A stretch of 64,000 nt of DNA from Trichosporon coremiiforme (Eukaryota; Basidiomycota; Tremellomycetes; Trichosporonales; Trichosporonaceae): assembly GCA_039545355.1 (NCBI GenBank), contig BCJJ01000022.1, positions 248,001 through 312,000 of the forward strand. The letters are read 5' to 3'. This document shows, one piece after another, positions 48,047 through 61,696 of the stretch (its first letter is position 1; each line of letters opens with the position of its first letter). The notes beneath the pieces are model-generated. The model searched no databases and was not told where the DNA came from. It was given only the letters and a program-made list of their open reading frames with translations. A program made the position numbers and the translations under genes.

Positions 48047-49600
48047 CAAGCAAAGCAAGACGGCGGTTTGTGCTTAGTCCAGCCGGAAAGGCGCTTCAGA
48101 TATTCACTTGCCAGACTGTGTGCCAAAGGTGAGGAGCGAAATCGATGGAGCAGAGTGCAAAGGCAAAAGCGAGTTACAAGGAGCCGAGCGGAGGATGGTT
48201 GCAAGATTCCAGTCAGTTAAGGGTAACCCTGCAGTGGTGACGAGAACGAGGAGGCAGGAGAGCCGTGTGGGTAAGGGGAGGGCTGAGAGGAATAAGGGTT
48301 TCAACCCACCTCCACCCGAATAACTATGAATTCAAGACCAATAGTCCTCAACGCTCCTTCTCCGGACTCGCCAGTCACTCCCACTCACCAAGCTTGTGCC
48401 ACTACTCAGGCGAGGCGGATGGCGGAGAGGCGTTGGGTCTTGGGTCGCCACAAACCGGCACAGTCGCAGCTTCCACGGTTCAAATGCGAAACGAGATCGA
48501 GATCGGTGTACAAGCGTCGAGGGGTTACAACCACAATCGCCGCCGCCGTTGTCGCGTGCCTCGCGAGGTTCGCACAGGAGCTCCGCGTCCGGTGCACAGA
48601 GCGTGAGAGAAAACAAATGTCACGGTCTCGGCTGCGAACAGAGACTGTCCAACCAGTCAGTTTCCCCTTGCACGGGCTGGGACGCGTTTTGAGGACGGGC
48701 TTTAGTTGAGGCGGGAACTTGAACCCCGAGTCTGAGCTCCCAGGTGAATGCACGAGCTGTGGTTGTAAGCGTGAGGTTGTGGTATGGGGATGTCGCAGGC
48801 GGACACCTGTCTGTGTGCACCACGTCTGGACAGAAGCACCCAAAGATTTGGGTAGACCGTAGAACGAACGTGAAGAGAGGGCGACAGATCTAGGGAGCCA
48901 AGCCGCCGGTAAACATGTCCGTCATGGACGCTCCGTCCGCTCGCGTTTGAAAAGCTAACGCACCAAACTAAGGCCAGGTGCGAACGCGCGATCTTGGAGC
49001 CGGACGAGCTGAGGGCTGAGCTAGTGTTGGCCGGTCACCGATCTTGTGGGCGGGTCGTCTGTGCCGTTCTCGGGCGAGAGTATGAAACAAGACCGAAAGG
49101 TGTATTGGAGCGGTGAAACGGGCGCGAGAGTGTGCTGGGTGTATGTGGGGTCGCGAAGGGAGAAGGGCTGTTTGGGTGATAGGAGCTGCAGCTTAAGTGC
49201 ACGGAGGTATGCAGTCGAGGTCGACGGCGGACACTGAGAACGACGTGTAGGAACCGAAGTAGATAGGGGTTGGTCGTCCGGAATCCAAGTCGGGAGCCGC
49301 AATGAACCACAGAGGCACCGTACAGCGGTCGGTAAGGGCAGGTCGGTGGGTCGGTGGAATGAGGAGCTGGGTGCGCAGGGGTTGAAGGGCCAACGAGAGT
49401 GGAACGGGAAACGGGGCACGGGTGGTAGGAGGGAGAGACGAGAGTTGCGAGGTTGAGGTGTGAGGGAGACTTGTCACGGGGGAGGGGGTGATTCGAACGG
49501 ATGGAAATGGTCGAGACAGGAGCTTGAGCGAGAGCGAGGTGAGCGGGGGAGATGGTGGAAGCAAGCAGGTGGACGAGTATGTATGTATGCAAGGAACCGG
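48047..49600 (-). promoter_or_regulatory. Long pyrimidine-rich leader/promoter of the Zn2Cys6 gene
   Basis: Read on the minus strand, this stretch is strongly C/T-rich, especially 49030-49600, and has no ATG-started frame of protein-like content. The 281-codon minus frame at 49035-49880 begins at GTG. A GTGAGT donor-like site near 48389 suggests the leader could contain an intron. Best read as a 1-1.5 kb 5' leader plus core promoter; transcript ends are unknown. Confidence 0.45.
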
Positions 49601-49665
49601 TGCATGCGCTAATCTTGAATCGGCCAGATCTTTTTTCGCCCAGGCAGGCAGGCGCCCGACGCCTA

Positions 49666-49685
49666 GCCCAGCCCAGCCCAGCCCA
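49666..49685. repeat. (CCCAG)n microsatellite
   Basis: About four copies of the pentamer CCCAG. Confidence 0.75.
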
Positions 49686-52600
49686 ACAAGGAAGCCGCAA
49701 GGCCGTGAGGCCGTGAGCCTTGCATCCCCCGTCATGCCAGCCAACCCAGCGCAACGACCAGTCTAGGATACGACCAGGACTTCCAGGACTCCAGGAACAC
49801 TTGGGCGGACCCTTACCCCTGGGGTCTCCAGCTCCCTCCAAAGCTCCCCTATTCTTCCCTCGACCCTCCGGCGCCGCCACAGCTTACTGCCCTCTAATAC
49901 CCTCGTACCTTTGCGGACTATGTCCTGATTCAACACGACCTTCGGATTCTAATAGCCGTACCAGCCTCACCGCGGGCCGGTCGATGCAGTCTTTCCGCAC
50001 GCCATCCTGCTGCTCCGACGCCGGATGCACCTGCGCCCCCCCTCTGCTTCGGCTCATGATGACCGGGGCACACCCTGCTCCACAACATCGCACAACGATG
50101 CCAGATCCGACTGGCTGGGTTCAGGACAATCAGGACCGGCTCGTCGAGGAGTATCACTCTGCAGATCATGTTATTCGGGGCGCAGGGGCCAGATGGGCGG
50201 TGGGTCACGGGTCATGGACTTGAGGCCGGCACACCGTCAAACAAGATCAGACGATCCATGCAATCCAGATGGGGGACGCACGTCCATTGTTTCTCATCAA
50301 GGCAGCCGCAAGCCGGCCAGTAGCGAGTAGTAGTCTGCCAATCGCTAGCCTTTGGCCTAGGATGGGGCACAGCCGGCAGATCACTGCGCGTCACCGTTCG
50401 AGACATTGAATCAGCGGCCCAAGACTCCGCCAGGCTGGACCAGCCTAGCCCATCTGGCGATCCAGGCTAGTGGCGAGCCGCACCATGTCAGCAGCCAGCA
50501 TGCAGCCGGGTCAGATTGGTGAACCGGAGGTCTATACGACATGTTAGATGGGGCAGCCCGTCGCTCGATGCTATCCATGCTAGCAGCCCGCTACTCCGTA
50601 GTCACGATGCTTGAGCTTTCCCGTGTCCATCCGCCCAGATGTTCGTGCAACGGAGCCGGAGCCCACCCCGCACCTGCTTAGCACTCAGCACGCATGCAAT
50701 CGAGGATGCTCTGAGACTAGCGGCAGCGCACAGCGGCCGCCCAAGGGCCAAGAGTGGGATGCGTCCTGGCCACTGTGTCGGGCCATTCTGTCCAACTTTC
50801 CATCAGCTCCATGGAAGCCACCCCCGCCCGGGCTGTCCCGGCTTCGAGTACCGAGATCTAGATCCAGATCGGCCTGTGGCCAAGCCACCCAGCCAACGGA
50901 TCAGCGGTCAGTGTGCGCCGCTGGCTTGCACCGCTGTCGACCCATGACCAATTGACCAAGCTGCATAACCACACCTAACCGCACATACCTCAGCGATCCA
51001 GTGACGATGCGGAGAGGATTGAGTGAACCAGTGGATCCGCATCTACTGGTCAGCGCCCGATACCAAATGTCCAGTGCCCAGGCCTGGCCATTGGACGTCG
51101 CAACGGCATGCGATTCTGTGGTTGCGCGATTGCACATCACAGCGCGCACAGCGCTCTGGCGATCTAGCAGCCCCATCCCCGCGAACCAGCGCCCCCGTCC
51201 ATGGCCCCCCATGATTGCTCAGATGCACACAACGCCCATGGCCCAGCCTGGGTCCAAGGTGTCGGTCGGCACAAATCCCAGATCCTGTTTTAGGCACGGC
51301 CACTGCACATCAACACAGCAAGCCCGGCCATCGGATCCTCGACAGGACAGATACACAACACCGAAGTCAGCTTATTCGCATTGCGAGATGCATGCGATCG
51401 CAGCTGCAGGCTCCCTCCCGGATCACAGATAACTGACATGCATGCCCTGCCCAGAAGGCATCGAGTCAGAGACTCATGCATGCATTCCCTTGTGGCACGG
51501 ACTGGTTCTCGAACGCGACCGATCACCACCGACGTATAGATGGCTTGGCATCCAGTACCAGGTTCGCACATTTCATCGCGATACATTCCGAGTGCTTCGA
51601 GAACTCGCAGTGGTCTCACACGTACATCACGGAAGGCACCGATGATGAAAACGCTAGCACCAATGCATTGTTCGTCCAAGAGCTGTGATCCCAACTGCGT
51701 GGTCACGCTTTGGACGTGGATGAGCTGTCCAGCTGTCCAGACGGCCAGACGCTAGACACGCCCGACTTCAGTACACAAGATCACAAGATGCGGCGATGCG
51801 GATGACAGACGAACGAGCTTGCAGGAGTATAAGAGGGAATGCAGCCCTGACTCAGGGCCAGGAACAACAGTCCTGCGAATGGAGCTCCAGCCGGCAGACC
51901 CGCAGCCCTCCTGCTTTAGGCGACTGAAGGTAATAAAAGACGGAGGTTCCCTGTAACGGGGGTCCAAGTAGAGCGCCCAAGGGAGGCCTGGACCGCAGTT
52001 ACCCAGAACCTGAGACTAGCATCCCAGGCACGCTTTCAGGCACGACGCCTTCCTGACGGCCAGAAATCCAGACAGCTGGCCGCGCTGGGCCAGACACGCA
52101 TAGGCGGTGCTAGATGCGTGCTAGTTGGCTAGCTGGTCCGCTTTGCCAACACCCGCGTTCACCTGCTCAGCCTCATGCGTTCTGTAGATTCTGTCGATGA
52201 TCCTTCTCTCAACGGCTCGCACCTTTCTGTCAGTCCCTAGGTCCTGGAGAGTGCTCCCTCGCACCCGTGACCTCTTTCCGAAGGCGGACTGGGACACTGA
52301 GGCTGGCATGGCTGTGCGACAGGCTGGAATTTGTATGGAGCGCAGCTACCCACGCCTCTGTGGCCCGCCTAGACATGCTAGACAGTCAAGATGCTTATCG
52401 TGCGCATCGTGCGGCGTGACGATGTTTGGGTCGTCGCTGTGTCTCGTGTCTCGTGTCTCGCACCACCGTACCTCAGTGCGCAGCCCAGATGCCCCGCCAT
52501 GTTTAAACGTTCTGAGACCTCTGACCCAGAAAGTTGGGGATGCACCGTCCTATTCCTGGCTCTCTATCTGAATTCTATTCCTGCTTGAATCGTCCAGCTT

Positions 52601-54216
52601 CGAGGCTGACAAGCGCCCGCATCTCCAGGTTCATCTGGTCGTAGCCTGAACCCTGCTGTGGGTGTCCGCATGAAGGAAGTGGCTGGCCTTCGCCCTCTGC
52701 CCCTCCTTCCGCTCTCAGCAAGCTGGACGTGAAAGCATCAGATCGCGATGCGCCATGGGGTCCCCTGTGAGCGCCATGCGGATCATTTCAGAGCCGCGAG
52801 ACTGGGTTCGCTTACCGTGCATCAGGAAGACTCAGAAGGTTGCAGGGACAGACAAGCTTCGATGAGGGTGACTTCTGTCGCGACCCTGCCGTCTGGTGGA
52901 CTGTGGTGACCCATCGGCCATCACGGTGATAGAGGGAGGGGCATAAGCGCAGAATCAAGAAACGGCAGGCTGGGTTGAGGGTATGTTCAGGCGGATTCAG
53001 AAAGGGTCTCAGGGACGGTCTTAGAATACACCAGGGAAAGTGACTCAGACAGGTGAGCCAGCTCTTATCCGCAGCAGCGGCGGCTTGGTCTGTCAGAGCC
53101 ATCGTTCCTAATTTTCTCAGCCTCTAACTACAATGGCGCTCGGAGTGACACTGGTGAAGCTGGCTCTTGCATGACCAGATCCCAGACAGGCTTCGCACAG
53201 TAAACACAGCCAAGTATTCATCAGCAGGGCAAGAAGGGATGGCGTGTACTCGGCGTCCGGTTCCACCCGCTCACCGTTGCATGAGTGGATGCCATGAATT
53301 CTACTGGATCGAACGTATACGACAGCCGCGGCTGTCGGGGGCTCGTTTAGCATTTAGCATAATCACGCACGGGTTGACGATCATGGCGGCGCATCCAGTC
53401 AGTCACACGCCCATAAGCCCGGACTCACGCACGCATGAGCGAAGAGGCACTTCACGCCATTGCACGGCGATCACGCTCAGTCTCCCATTCAGACTCGACG
53501 CTAATGCAACACTTGCAACTCTCTTTCACTATTCATCCCCTTCAGTTCGGAAGATCCCCGACCAGCCCGCCCAACCGTGACCGGCCGATGGCGCACGGCG
53601 TGCGGCGCTCGGCGTCTCGGGCTTTGTTGAACTGGGATCTGAAAGTGCAACTGATGCTAGCCCGATTCGACCTGCGGCAATTGTACGTTGACATTCCAAG
53701 TGCCTGCCTGGTTAGTCCGAGAACAAATATCACATCTAGCTCATACTCCCCTTATCCCCAACGGTGTACAGAGATATAGGTCGGCTTTCAGCGGCGCAAG
53801 TGAACCCACTTCGGTCTCCTTCCCTGCAACTTGCTGCCCTATGCAAATCCTCCCTGCGGGCGTGTTCCTGCGCATGTTGGCAGGGAGCAGGTGCGACTCT
53901 GGGATGATGAAATCTTAGTGTGGTACCTTAAGGGGAATCGGGCGGAGCGAGCTTGTATCGCAAGACTATCGAGGTGCATGTGGACGCGCGGTACCCGTTT
54001 CGGGCGCACCTCGCTTGGGTGCGATCATTATCTTGTCTGCCTGACACCAGCGCCGAACCGCAGCGGCGCCGACCGGAGCTGCCGGAGCTGACCATGACAC
54101 TCGGACTTCAGGACAACAGGGCGATACACGAGACGTGATACAATGCAAATGCGTGCGACGTTAACCGAATGCTGCATTCCGTCTTCCGACGCCGAAGCAC
54201 TGCGCGGCGATACTTC

Positions 54217-54230
54217 GGATGCATGCATCC
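54217..54230. repeat. 14-bp perfect palindrome GGATGCATGCATCC
   Basis: Perfectly self-complementary sequence built on TGCATGCA. The same core occurs elsewhere in the non-coding stretches and in the tract at 61664. Confidence 0.8.
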
Positions 54231-54510
54231 AGTCAACCTGCACGTCCCATGGCCTGCAAACGGGCCCGTCCCCAAAAGATCCTAGCGACCATTCCCATGC
54301 CCGGATCATCCAAGTCTGTGCATTCTGGACTCCAGCCTTCCGCACGCGTCAGCGGACGAATAGCGAGGCAGCTTGCAGCCGACCGCGGTATCCACGAGTG
54401 CTGCATGGGTGACGCTCACGGGCATGACGCCTTCGCTCACCCTGCGCCAAGTTCTACGTGGGTCCTAAACGCTGAGCTTTTCGTTGCCCAGCTTCTGTAC
54501 AGTGTCCTTT

Positions 54511-54543
<33 letters not shown>

Positions 54544-54546
54544 CCT
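54511..54546. repeat. (CACCCT)x6 hexanucleotide repeat
   Basis: Six perfect copies of CACCCT. The complement is an AGGGTG array, G-rich on the minus strand and capable of G-quadruplex formation. It is similar to, but not the same as, known telomere hexamers. Confidence 0.9.
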
Positions 54547-57500
54547 TCCCTTCTCCGAGCCCCTTTCTGTTACCGATGCACTTAGCCCAATTGGAACCTG
54601 GACGATCGAGCTTGAAAAGCCGCCCTTCGTCCACCTTGGATACGACGAGAGCATTCATCTTCGCCTGGAGGTCGTGATCGGGGGAGCCGAGAGCATGCCG
54701 AGCGCCGGCACACCTGCTTGTCCTGTCTATTTCGCCGTGCCCCAACAATGAAGGGGGTGGTTCACCCATGCCCTCGCCTGAATCACGTAAGCACCCTCCC
54801 ATTCGTGCATCCCAGCCACAATGCGGGGCTGCCGTGCGGCCTGTGGCAGTTGCCCCGCCCCCAAACGTGCCTCAGTTGTTCAGCATCATCCATCTGTTGG
54901 GAAAGGCCGAGCCACTGGTCAGCAAACTGATTGGCTGCCTCTTGCAGTAAGACGACAACACTAGTTCCAGCCTACTTCCCACCCGTTACCCGCCGCCAGG
55001 TCCGTCTGGGTCGATTCCTGCGATGCAGCAGATGCATATACGAGTGCCGCATCTGTCTGCTTGCCAACGATTCCAAGGACCACAGGGGCGCGACCGGTAG
55101 CCGGTCGGCCGCGAATGAGGCGCCACATCGTCTCTGGGGCTGAGGGGTTCGGGAAGCCGTCGATCCGAGGGCGACTTGCTGGTTGGTGGGCCTGGTTGCC
55201 CCAGTAGTGGGTCGACGTGGTCACATGCGCGATGCCTAGTGCATCAAACCGCTGCTCTACCCGTTGCAATTTCTGCACACGGAGTCCTCAGGAGTAGAAT
55301 CACATCAGGCATGCAGGCACTGTGCAGAGCCTTTGTCGAGCTGGCTTGAGCGTCGGTCTGGTCGGGCTATCGCAAATGAGCCTGGCAATGTGATATTTTG
55401 GATAGGCTGCTGGGTGCGCAAGCCTAACCTGCCTGACACCTTGTGTGCCCCGGACGAGACGTTCCGACGTTCCGCCCGCTCAGCGTTCTCGTACATCACA
55501 CTCCCAGGAAGGCAGGGCACAGCTGCCAGGTCCGCAACTCCAGCAAACCGCAGCAACGGACAGCAGTGAGACATTGACATTCCCTTTCTGGGTCGTCCGT
55601 TTCGGATACTGCGCCGCTTCCCCCAAAATCGCAGCAGCGGGGTTTTTCTGACTCTGCCGTTGTTGCCGCACGCGATCTCAGGTCTACCTCAGCCAACCTG
55701 CCACCCCCGCCTCGACGTTGTCAGCAAGACTTCCCACCCATCTCGCACCATCGACAAAGGTCCCATTTCCACCCAGCTAGAGCAGGATCAGCCATCCTCA
55801 GACGCACAAGCCGCCTCATTCCCGCCACGGACATTGCATCACCCACAGCTGGCAAGCCCCCGAATTGCGCAACCTTGTCCATCGTTCGTGATCACGCCTC
55901 GACTCACGTCCAATCTCCTTCCCTCCTTTGCTGAAAGGGACAGCTTTTGCGGAAGCCTCCAATTCACGAGACTGCTTGGGCGCCTATAGCATGTCCGATG
56001 CTTGTTGGCGTGGCAAGGTCGACTTGCAAATATGAACTGGTTCCCTTGCAGGTGTCGACCTACATATCATCCGTTGTCAATGCCAGAATGCTGGGCGTCG
56101 AGTCCACCGCGCCGTGGACTCGCAGGCACACGCTGGCGTGTTGTTTACAGGAGGAGTAGGAATGAGGTAGCTGAGCCGAACAGCGCCGCGACGTTTTAGT
56201 CGGGTGTGCCCTTGGCCAATCCGCCTTCCCTCTCAACCCTCTTCCGTGTGTTCCCTCCTTTTTCGCATTTACGTCTGCCTGGCATGGCATGGAAACGCAA
56301 ACACGACTATTGAATCATAACAGTTTTAATTAAGCAGATGCTCACGCGAACGCTCCTTGTGCAGCCCTAGTCGCTCCGCCGCAAATCGCATCCGACTGCA
56401 CCACGAAACTGCAACCTGCATACCGCGTATGATCGAGGTGACAATCCTCGTCCCGCGGACAACCGCTTCAAGCACAAGGTGACTAACTCCGGCGGGGTGC
56501 GCACGCTCACATTCCGCAGTACCCTGTCGGGCGAGGGACGCCAGGTAGCTGCCCAGGTCCGAAGCCAGGAGCGCCGGTGCTTCGTCCGGCACTCGCACTT
56601 GGTTCGCCGTGCCATGCTCACTCGGAGTGATGTCATCATCACCACGCTGTGATTAAACTCAAGACGCGATCGAGCCACCTGACCCTTCCTTTCGGCTCTT
56701 ACAACGCACATGCTCGCCACGCTCCGACACAATCAAACTCCGACACCTCGGTCCCACGGTCCGCCCCGGTTCGGGGCTGCAGCGTGGCCGTGCGGCTATG
56801 TGGGTGCACCGACAGCGCGGCGATGCGGCGATGCGGCGAAGTCAAGTGGAGCGCCAGGGTAAGCCACCTGCGCCGTGCCCTGGCACTGTTCCGGACGTGG
56901 TCCCCGTCGTCATCACTGCGGACTAGCGCCAGCCCCATGCAGGGGTCAGTGGAGCGTCGAGCGGCCGACAAAGGCAGCTCGGTGGTGCTTGGCGTGCTGC
57001 AGGACATCGCAGCCCTGACTGACGGCGGCGGGCAAGCTGGGCCGAGCGGCGCGGGGCGAATGGGAGGGCCGCGCGGATCGGGCGCGCAGGGCACAAGGGC
57101 CGAGGACGGCACAAGGAATGGATCTCGGATGTTGAACCCACTATTCGTTCCTCACTCCCTAGTCCTACGTCCGAGGGCTTTGCATGCATGCAGCGCCGAC
57201 CTCGGTGCGTTCGGGGCTGCGACACAGCACATTCCACGCCGTAACGGGCCGCTGGGATAGCTTACGTGCATGCTACCCCGCCCCGGCGTGTGTAGTGGGC
57301 ATGCCGTTGAGCTGGCATTTTTAACAGGCGGCACCGAAGCAGCAGTGCTGGCAATGCACGTACAAGAGCATCAGAGCAGAGACTGCGCCGCACGTGCGCT
57401 CCTCCATTCTACGAAGCACTGCATGGAGATACAGAGATCCGGTGCTGCATGACAGAGGCCGTGGCTCGTGCTGCGAGTGAGGGTTCGAGGAGCTCCAAAG

Positions 57501-58240
57501 TCCGAAATGATCTGAAGGAATGTGCGCTGCATGATGTTATGTCAGGAGGGAGGCAGGGCACGGCGTCGGGGCGGCGCTCGGCGGTTTGTCGTGGCGGCGG
57601 GGGAACTGACGTACTGACTCAAGGTGGCGATAATTAATCTTCGGTCGGCCCCGCCTGACCCAGACAACGGTACCCCGAGTCTCCCGAGCTATGCTCCTCT
57701 TAGGTGACGACTAACTGACTGCGGCGGAGAAAAGACAGCGGAGCGAGCAGATCGACCTTGTTCGGTACGCGATGTCTCGGCGCATGGGCCCCCCTGGCCC
57801 CTCTGCCCATCCTCAACAGCCGCGGCTATCGTGTCGGTCCAGTCCAGAACGTCCCAAGGATTTCAACCGTTCATTCCAAGCAAGCGCACACTCCCGATGG
57901 CGACCGCCCTCAACAGACGCTCCGCGAAAACCGCGTCGAGCGCTTCGCACGGCGAACGAGGACCTCGACCGCACCTCACCTTCCCGTTTGACTGACCCGC
58001 CTTACCCTCGGGAAGCCTATAGTACACATTTCGCTAGTGCTCGCCCGCTTGTGAGCCGATCGCAACATGGAAAGGCCCGATGCGAGCCAGTGAAATATCA
58101 GTGAGCAGCTTCGTACGAAGGGTGTTATTCCGACAAGGAGCCGTATGGTCGTCTTCGGGTTCAAGCATGTCGGGTTCGGCTTCCGATCACCGGTCACGAG
58201 GCGGGCCATGATGCTGACTCCCGGCACGCAATCGGTGGCA

Positions 58241-58267
58241 GTGATGCTGGTGATGCTGGTGATGCTG
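58241..58267. repeat. (GTGATGCTG)x3 tandem repeat
   Basis: Three perfect 9-base copies; no coding frame supports a protein repeat here. Confidence 0.85.
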
Positions 58268-60460
58268 ACTTAAGCAGGTTGCGACTTCTTTTCTCATGCG
58301 ACGTTCCCGCAAACTGCGGCGTTCGAATCGAGAAGAACCTTCTGTCGTCAGGCTGAGGCTAGCTCCTTCTGGCGCCGCCTTCCTGACATCGCTCAGGTCA
58401 CCGCTGCCGAAGAGATGTACAGCGTTATGCATGCCACCTCGCCCTCGACCGAAGCGTGAGCCCGACAGTTACCCCGTCCTACTCTCTTCCGAACGCAGGG
58501 TACGGTACGCCGTGCGGGGTTCCGAACACGCCTCCTATCATCGCTGTGCACGCATGCTAGCCCATGCGGGTTATGTGCTGAAGTCATCTGACTCGCCTTG
58601 CCGCTGTCGAGTCTGGCCACTGGCATCGTGTCGCTCTCACCGACCAGCGAGCGGACGAACACAAGCTGGCAACAGGTGCTCTTCGTCTCACCTAGCTCAC
58701 ATGCTCCGAATGCTGAACAACAGCATTGCCCGCGCTGCAATTCAAGACGCATTATTCCATGATCAGCGTTGCTGCATACCCCCGCCTTGAAGCAGCTTGT
58801 ACACTGTTGGCCGCACGCCTCTTACCCCTCAAAGCCAGTTGGTCCACATCCACCCGGCCGACTTCCTCTCCCAACCCTTCTCTGCCACACACATCTCCCG
58901 CGCCTAAGCGAGGCCAGTAGGCCAAATTTAGCCTGACTTGCTTCCTCCGAGTGCACACACCGTCCACACACACCAGTAGACGAGGTTCACCCGACAAGTC
59001 CGTGACGCAGCCGTCGGCTACCGCAACGCTCCGACATTTGCACAACACCTCCCACATACGCCGGGACACTCCATGCACCTCCCGTGCAAGCCCGATGTGC
59101 ATCGCGAAGCCCCACTGCCACTCCGGCATTGACAGGGTACAGGGCCTCGCACCTCGTTAAGCGAGGTCAGGCCCTCGTCGCCACACGCGGTGTGCACCTG
59201 ATCTCCGCTCTCGCTTAGCCGACCGTCACACCGCCCCCCTCGAGCCACGACTGTGTGTCACTGCATGGTTTTCCGTTGCACCTCGGCGCTCTCCTGTGCC
59301 GATAGTCTTGCTCCAGGACACATCATCAGCCTTCCGCTCTACCTGCATTGATGCTGGCAGCCGAGGCGGACCCGATGGGCCGTGTCGGCGGTTGCACCTC
59401 TGATGGCCGTCTCGGATCGGAGCCTGAGAGCCGTGCAACCCGCATCCCTTTCACATGCTTTGCAGAGATAGACTATCTGTAGAACCGAGTGCGCCCTTTG
59501 TGCACCAGACTAACTGCTGGTTCTGGGTTCCCATTCTTGAACGACTTCGGGTAGTGGACAGGCACTAGTCCGAAGGTGTAGTCCGAGGCTCGCCGGTTGG
59601 TACGGCTGGACGGCTCCTCGGCTCTCGCGAGCTGGCATGGATCGACGCCCGTGGGTTTGATTTCTCGGAATACCGAGTTGCGGCGTCCGAACAGATCGAC
59701 GAGGTACGCAGGTGTGAGTCCGAGCATCGGCCGGCGATGTCAGGCGCGATGTCAGTATCAAGGCGACGGAGTGGCACCAGCACGAGTGGCACCGCCGGCT
59801 CATGTCTTAAACTCTGTCCGCAGCGCGGTATGCCGTGCCGCACTGGCTCGGGATCGTTCCTCGTCCGGATACGGCGATAGCGCTACCGCCTCCTTTCTCA
59901 GCTTATGAGCCACGGGTTCGTCTGGCTGGGACAGGGGGACATTGAACGCCGCGACTGTCGTGTGTTTTGGTTCCGACTGGCGCCGACTGCCGGACTACGG
60001 CTCTGCCGGTCCGGCGCGACTCGATACGTTGGCGTCTAGACCGAGCACTAGACTGCTGGAACCGCAGTCTGAAAGAGCTCCAGGCCGTTCTAGATCTATT
60101 GCGGAGAATCACCCACTTGCCCCGGCACGTCCGGCGGCTCTGGCGCTCTGACGCGGATCTCTGTTCAACCTGACATCCGCTGCTTCCCGTTGGAACGCAC
60201 AGCTAGAGCACTTAGCGCTGAAATCATTGGAACACTCGGAGAATGCCGCGAAACAAACGCACGGCTTTCGGCTCTCAGCACGTCGCTAGTCAATGCTAGC
60301 GCTCGCAAGACTCGCCGACTCGCATAATTGTCGTATGTCGCGCGATGTCGCCGTGCTGATTCATAAATCCCAAACACTTAGCGTGCGTCTTAAGTCGACA
60401 AGTGCAGATCGGTAGATCAACTCGGTAGCCCGCTGCCACTAGCGACACTAGTTCTTCGGT

Positions 60461-60484
60461 GGGCGAGTGGGCAAGTGGGCGAGT
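60461..60484. repeat. GGGC(G/A)AGT tandem repeat, three copies
   Basis: Units GGGCGAGT, GGGCAAGT, GGGCGAGT in a row. Confidence 0.8.
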
Positions 60485-61663
60485 GGGGCAGACAGTCAAG
60501 CAATGTCGCAGTGGATGCGTGTGCCAGGGAAGCACAGCCTCCGCCCGCCGCTAGAGCGTAGCCCACGCCGAAACGAGTGCCAAACCGCTCGCTCAGCGTT
60601 CCAGAACGCCTAGCGCACGAGTATCAACAGCGAAGTGTGCCACGGCGCCGGTTTTGTCTCCTTCGAATTGCGAACCTCGTAGTTCGCCGCTGAGTGGAGT
60701 TGTTTGCCGCATCGGTGACCTAATCGAGATGGTAGAGCCGCCAGGTTAAGTCAACCAGATCTCGGTCTGAGGGTGTGGCTTGCCCGGTCCGCTTGTCGCC
60801 GGTTATCGCAGGTCCTCGAATATGACCTTCGAAACACCCCTTACCAAGCTTCGATTCCCCCCCTCCCCCCACCCCCCTTTGCGCCATTCGTGGGCTTTGC
60901 AAGCGTCGAGAAGCGCAGAACAGTTGGTTGAGAAGGACTTCGGTGTTCTCGAACCCGAGGTTCGAGCTCGCTACATGGAAATTTGTGACCGCCAACGCCC
61001 TTCGCACTTCACAATCTGCTCCCCAAGGCGAACGCCGGCGGCCGCGAGTTGCCCACGGCGCAGCTCATGAGCGGGCAGCGCGTCGCGTTGCGCCGTGCTG
61101 TTCCGACTTTACTGCTTGCGGCATGCCGCACCGCACAGACCACAGACGACAGCGCCCCTGGAACTCCTGATGACGTCGGAGGCGCAGGCGGCGGCGCGCA
61201 CGATCTGTTCTCTGGGTCGCCGCATCACCGCCGCCAGGTCACGCCAGGATAGTGTGGCGTCGTGACACTGTGAGACAGCAGAGCTGTCTCACAAACCCTG
61301 CCCTCTATTAACTCCCCAGATCGTAGTAGGGTTCTTCCCTTTGCCCCATGGCAACTGCTATGGTCCGCACCTCGGAATGGAATGGTCGGGGCGTTCGCCG
61401 CCAGAGTGCGGAGTGCGGACCTTTGATGCCGCAGGATGTGCTGGCCACGCTCAGCGAGTTCGCTTGCGCTGGTGGTTGGCTTCGCGGCAGGCTGGGAGAA
61501 CGGAGACGGCGGCACAGATGACCGCTCGCGCAGACTTGCACCATGCAACGCCCCTGCCACTGTGCTATGTTTGGTGGCAACAAGCCTCGTGCCCTCGTCA
61601 ACAGGGAGAGTACAGCGCGTCACTGATCTGAAGAAGTGCGATATGAGGTACATCATGAACTAT

Positions 61664-61696
61664 TGCATGCATGCATGCATGCATGCATGCATGCAT
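61664..61696. repeat. (TGCA)n self-complementary tract inside a short inverted repeat
   Basis: Eight TGCA units plus one base, a fully self-complementary alternating purine/pyrimidine tract. It is flanked by GTACAT (upstream, about 61648) and ATGTAC (downstream, about 61698), so the whole 61648-61703 could extrude as a cruciform or form left-handed DNA. Confidence 0.85.

Noticed and set aside
48690..48790. Possible tRNA on minus strand (T-arm-like CGGGG-TTCAAGT-TCCCG near 48705-48725)
   Set aside because: The T arm pairs well but no matching 5' acceptor half, D arm or anticodon stem could be found upstream.
49035..49880. 281-codon minus-strand frame upstream of the Zn2Cys6 gene
   Set aside because: Starts at GTG and has no ATG that makes sense. 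Composition (Ser/Pro/His/Leu) is what a C/T-rich leader gives in translation.
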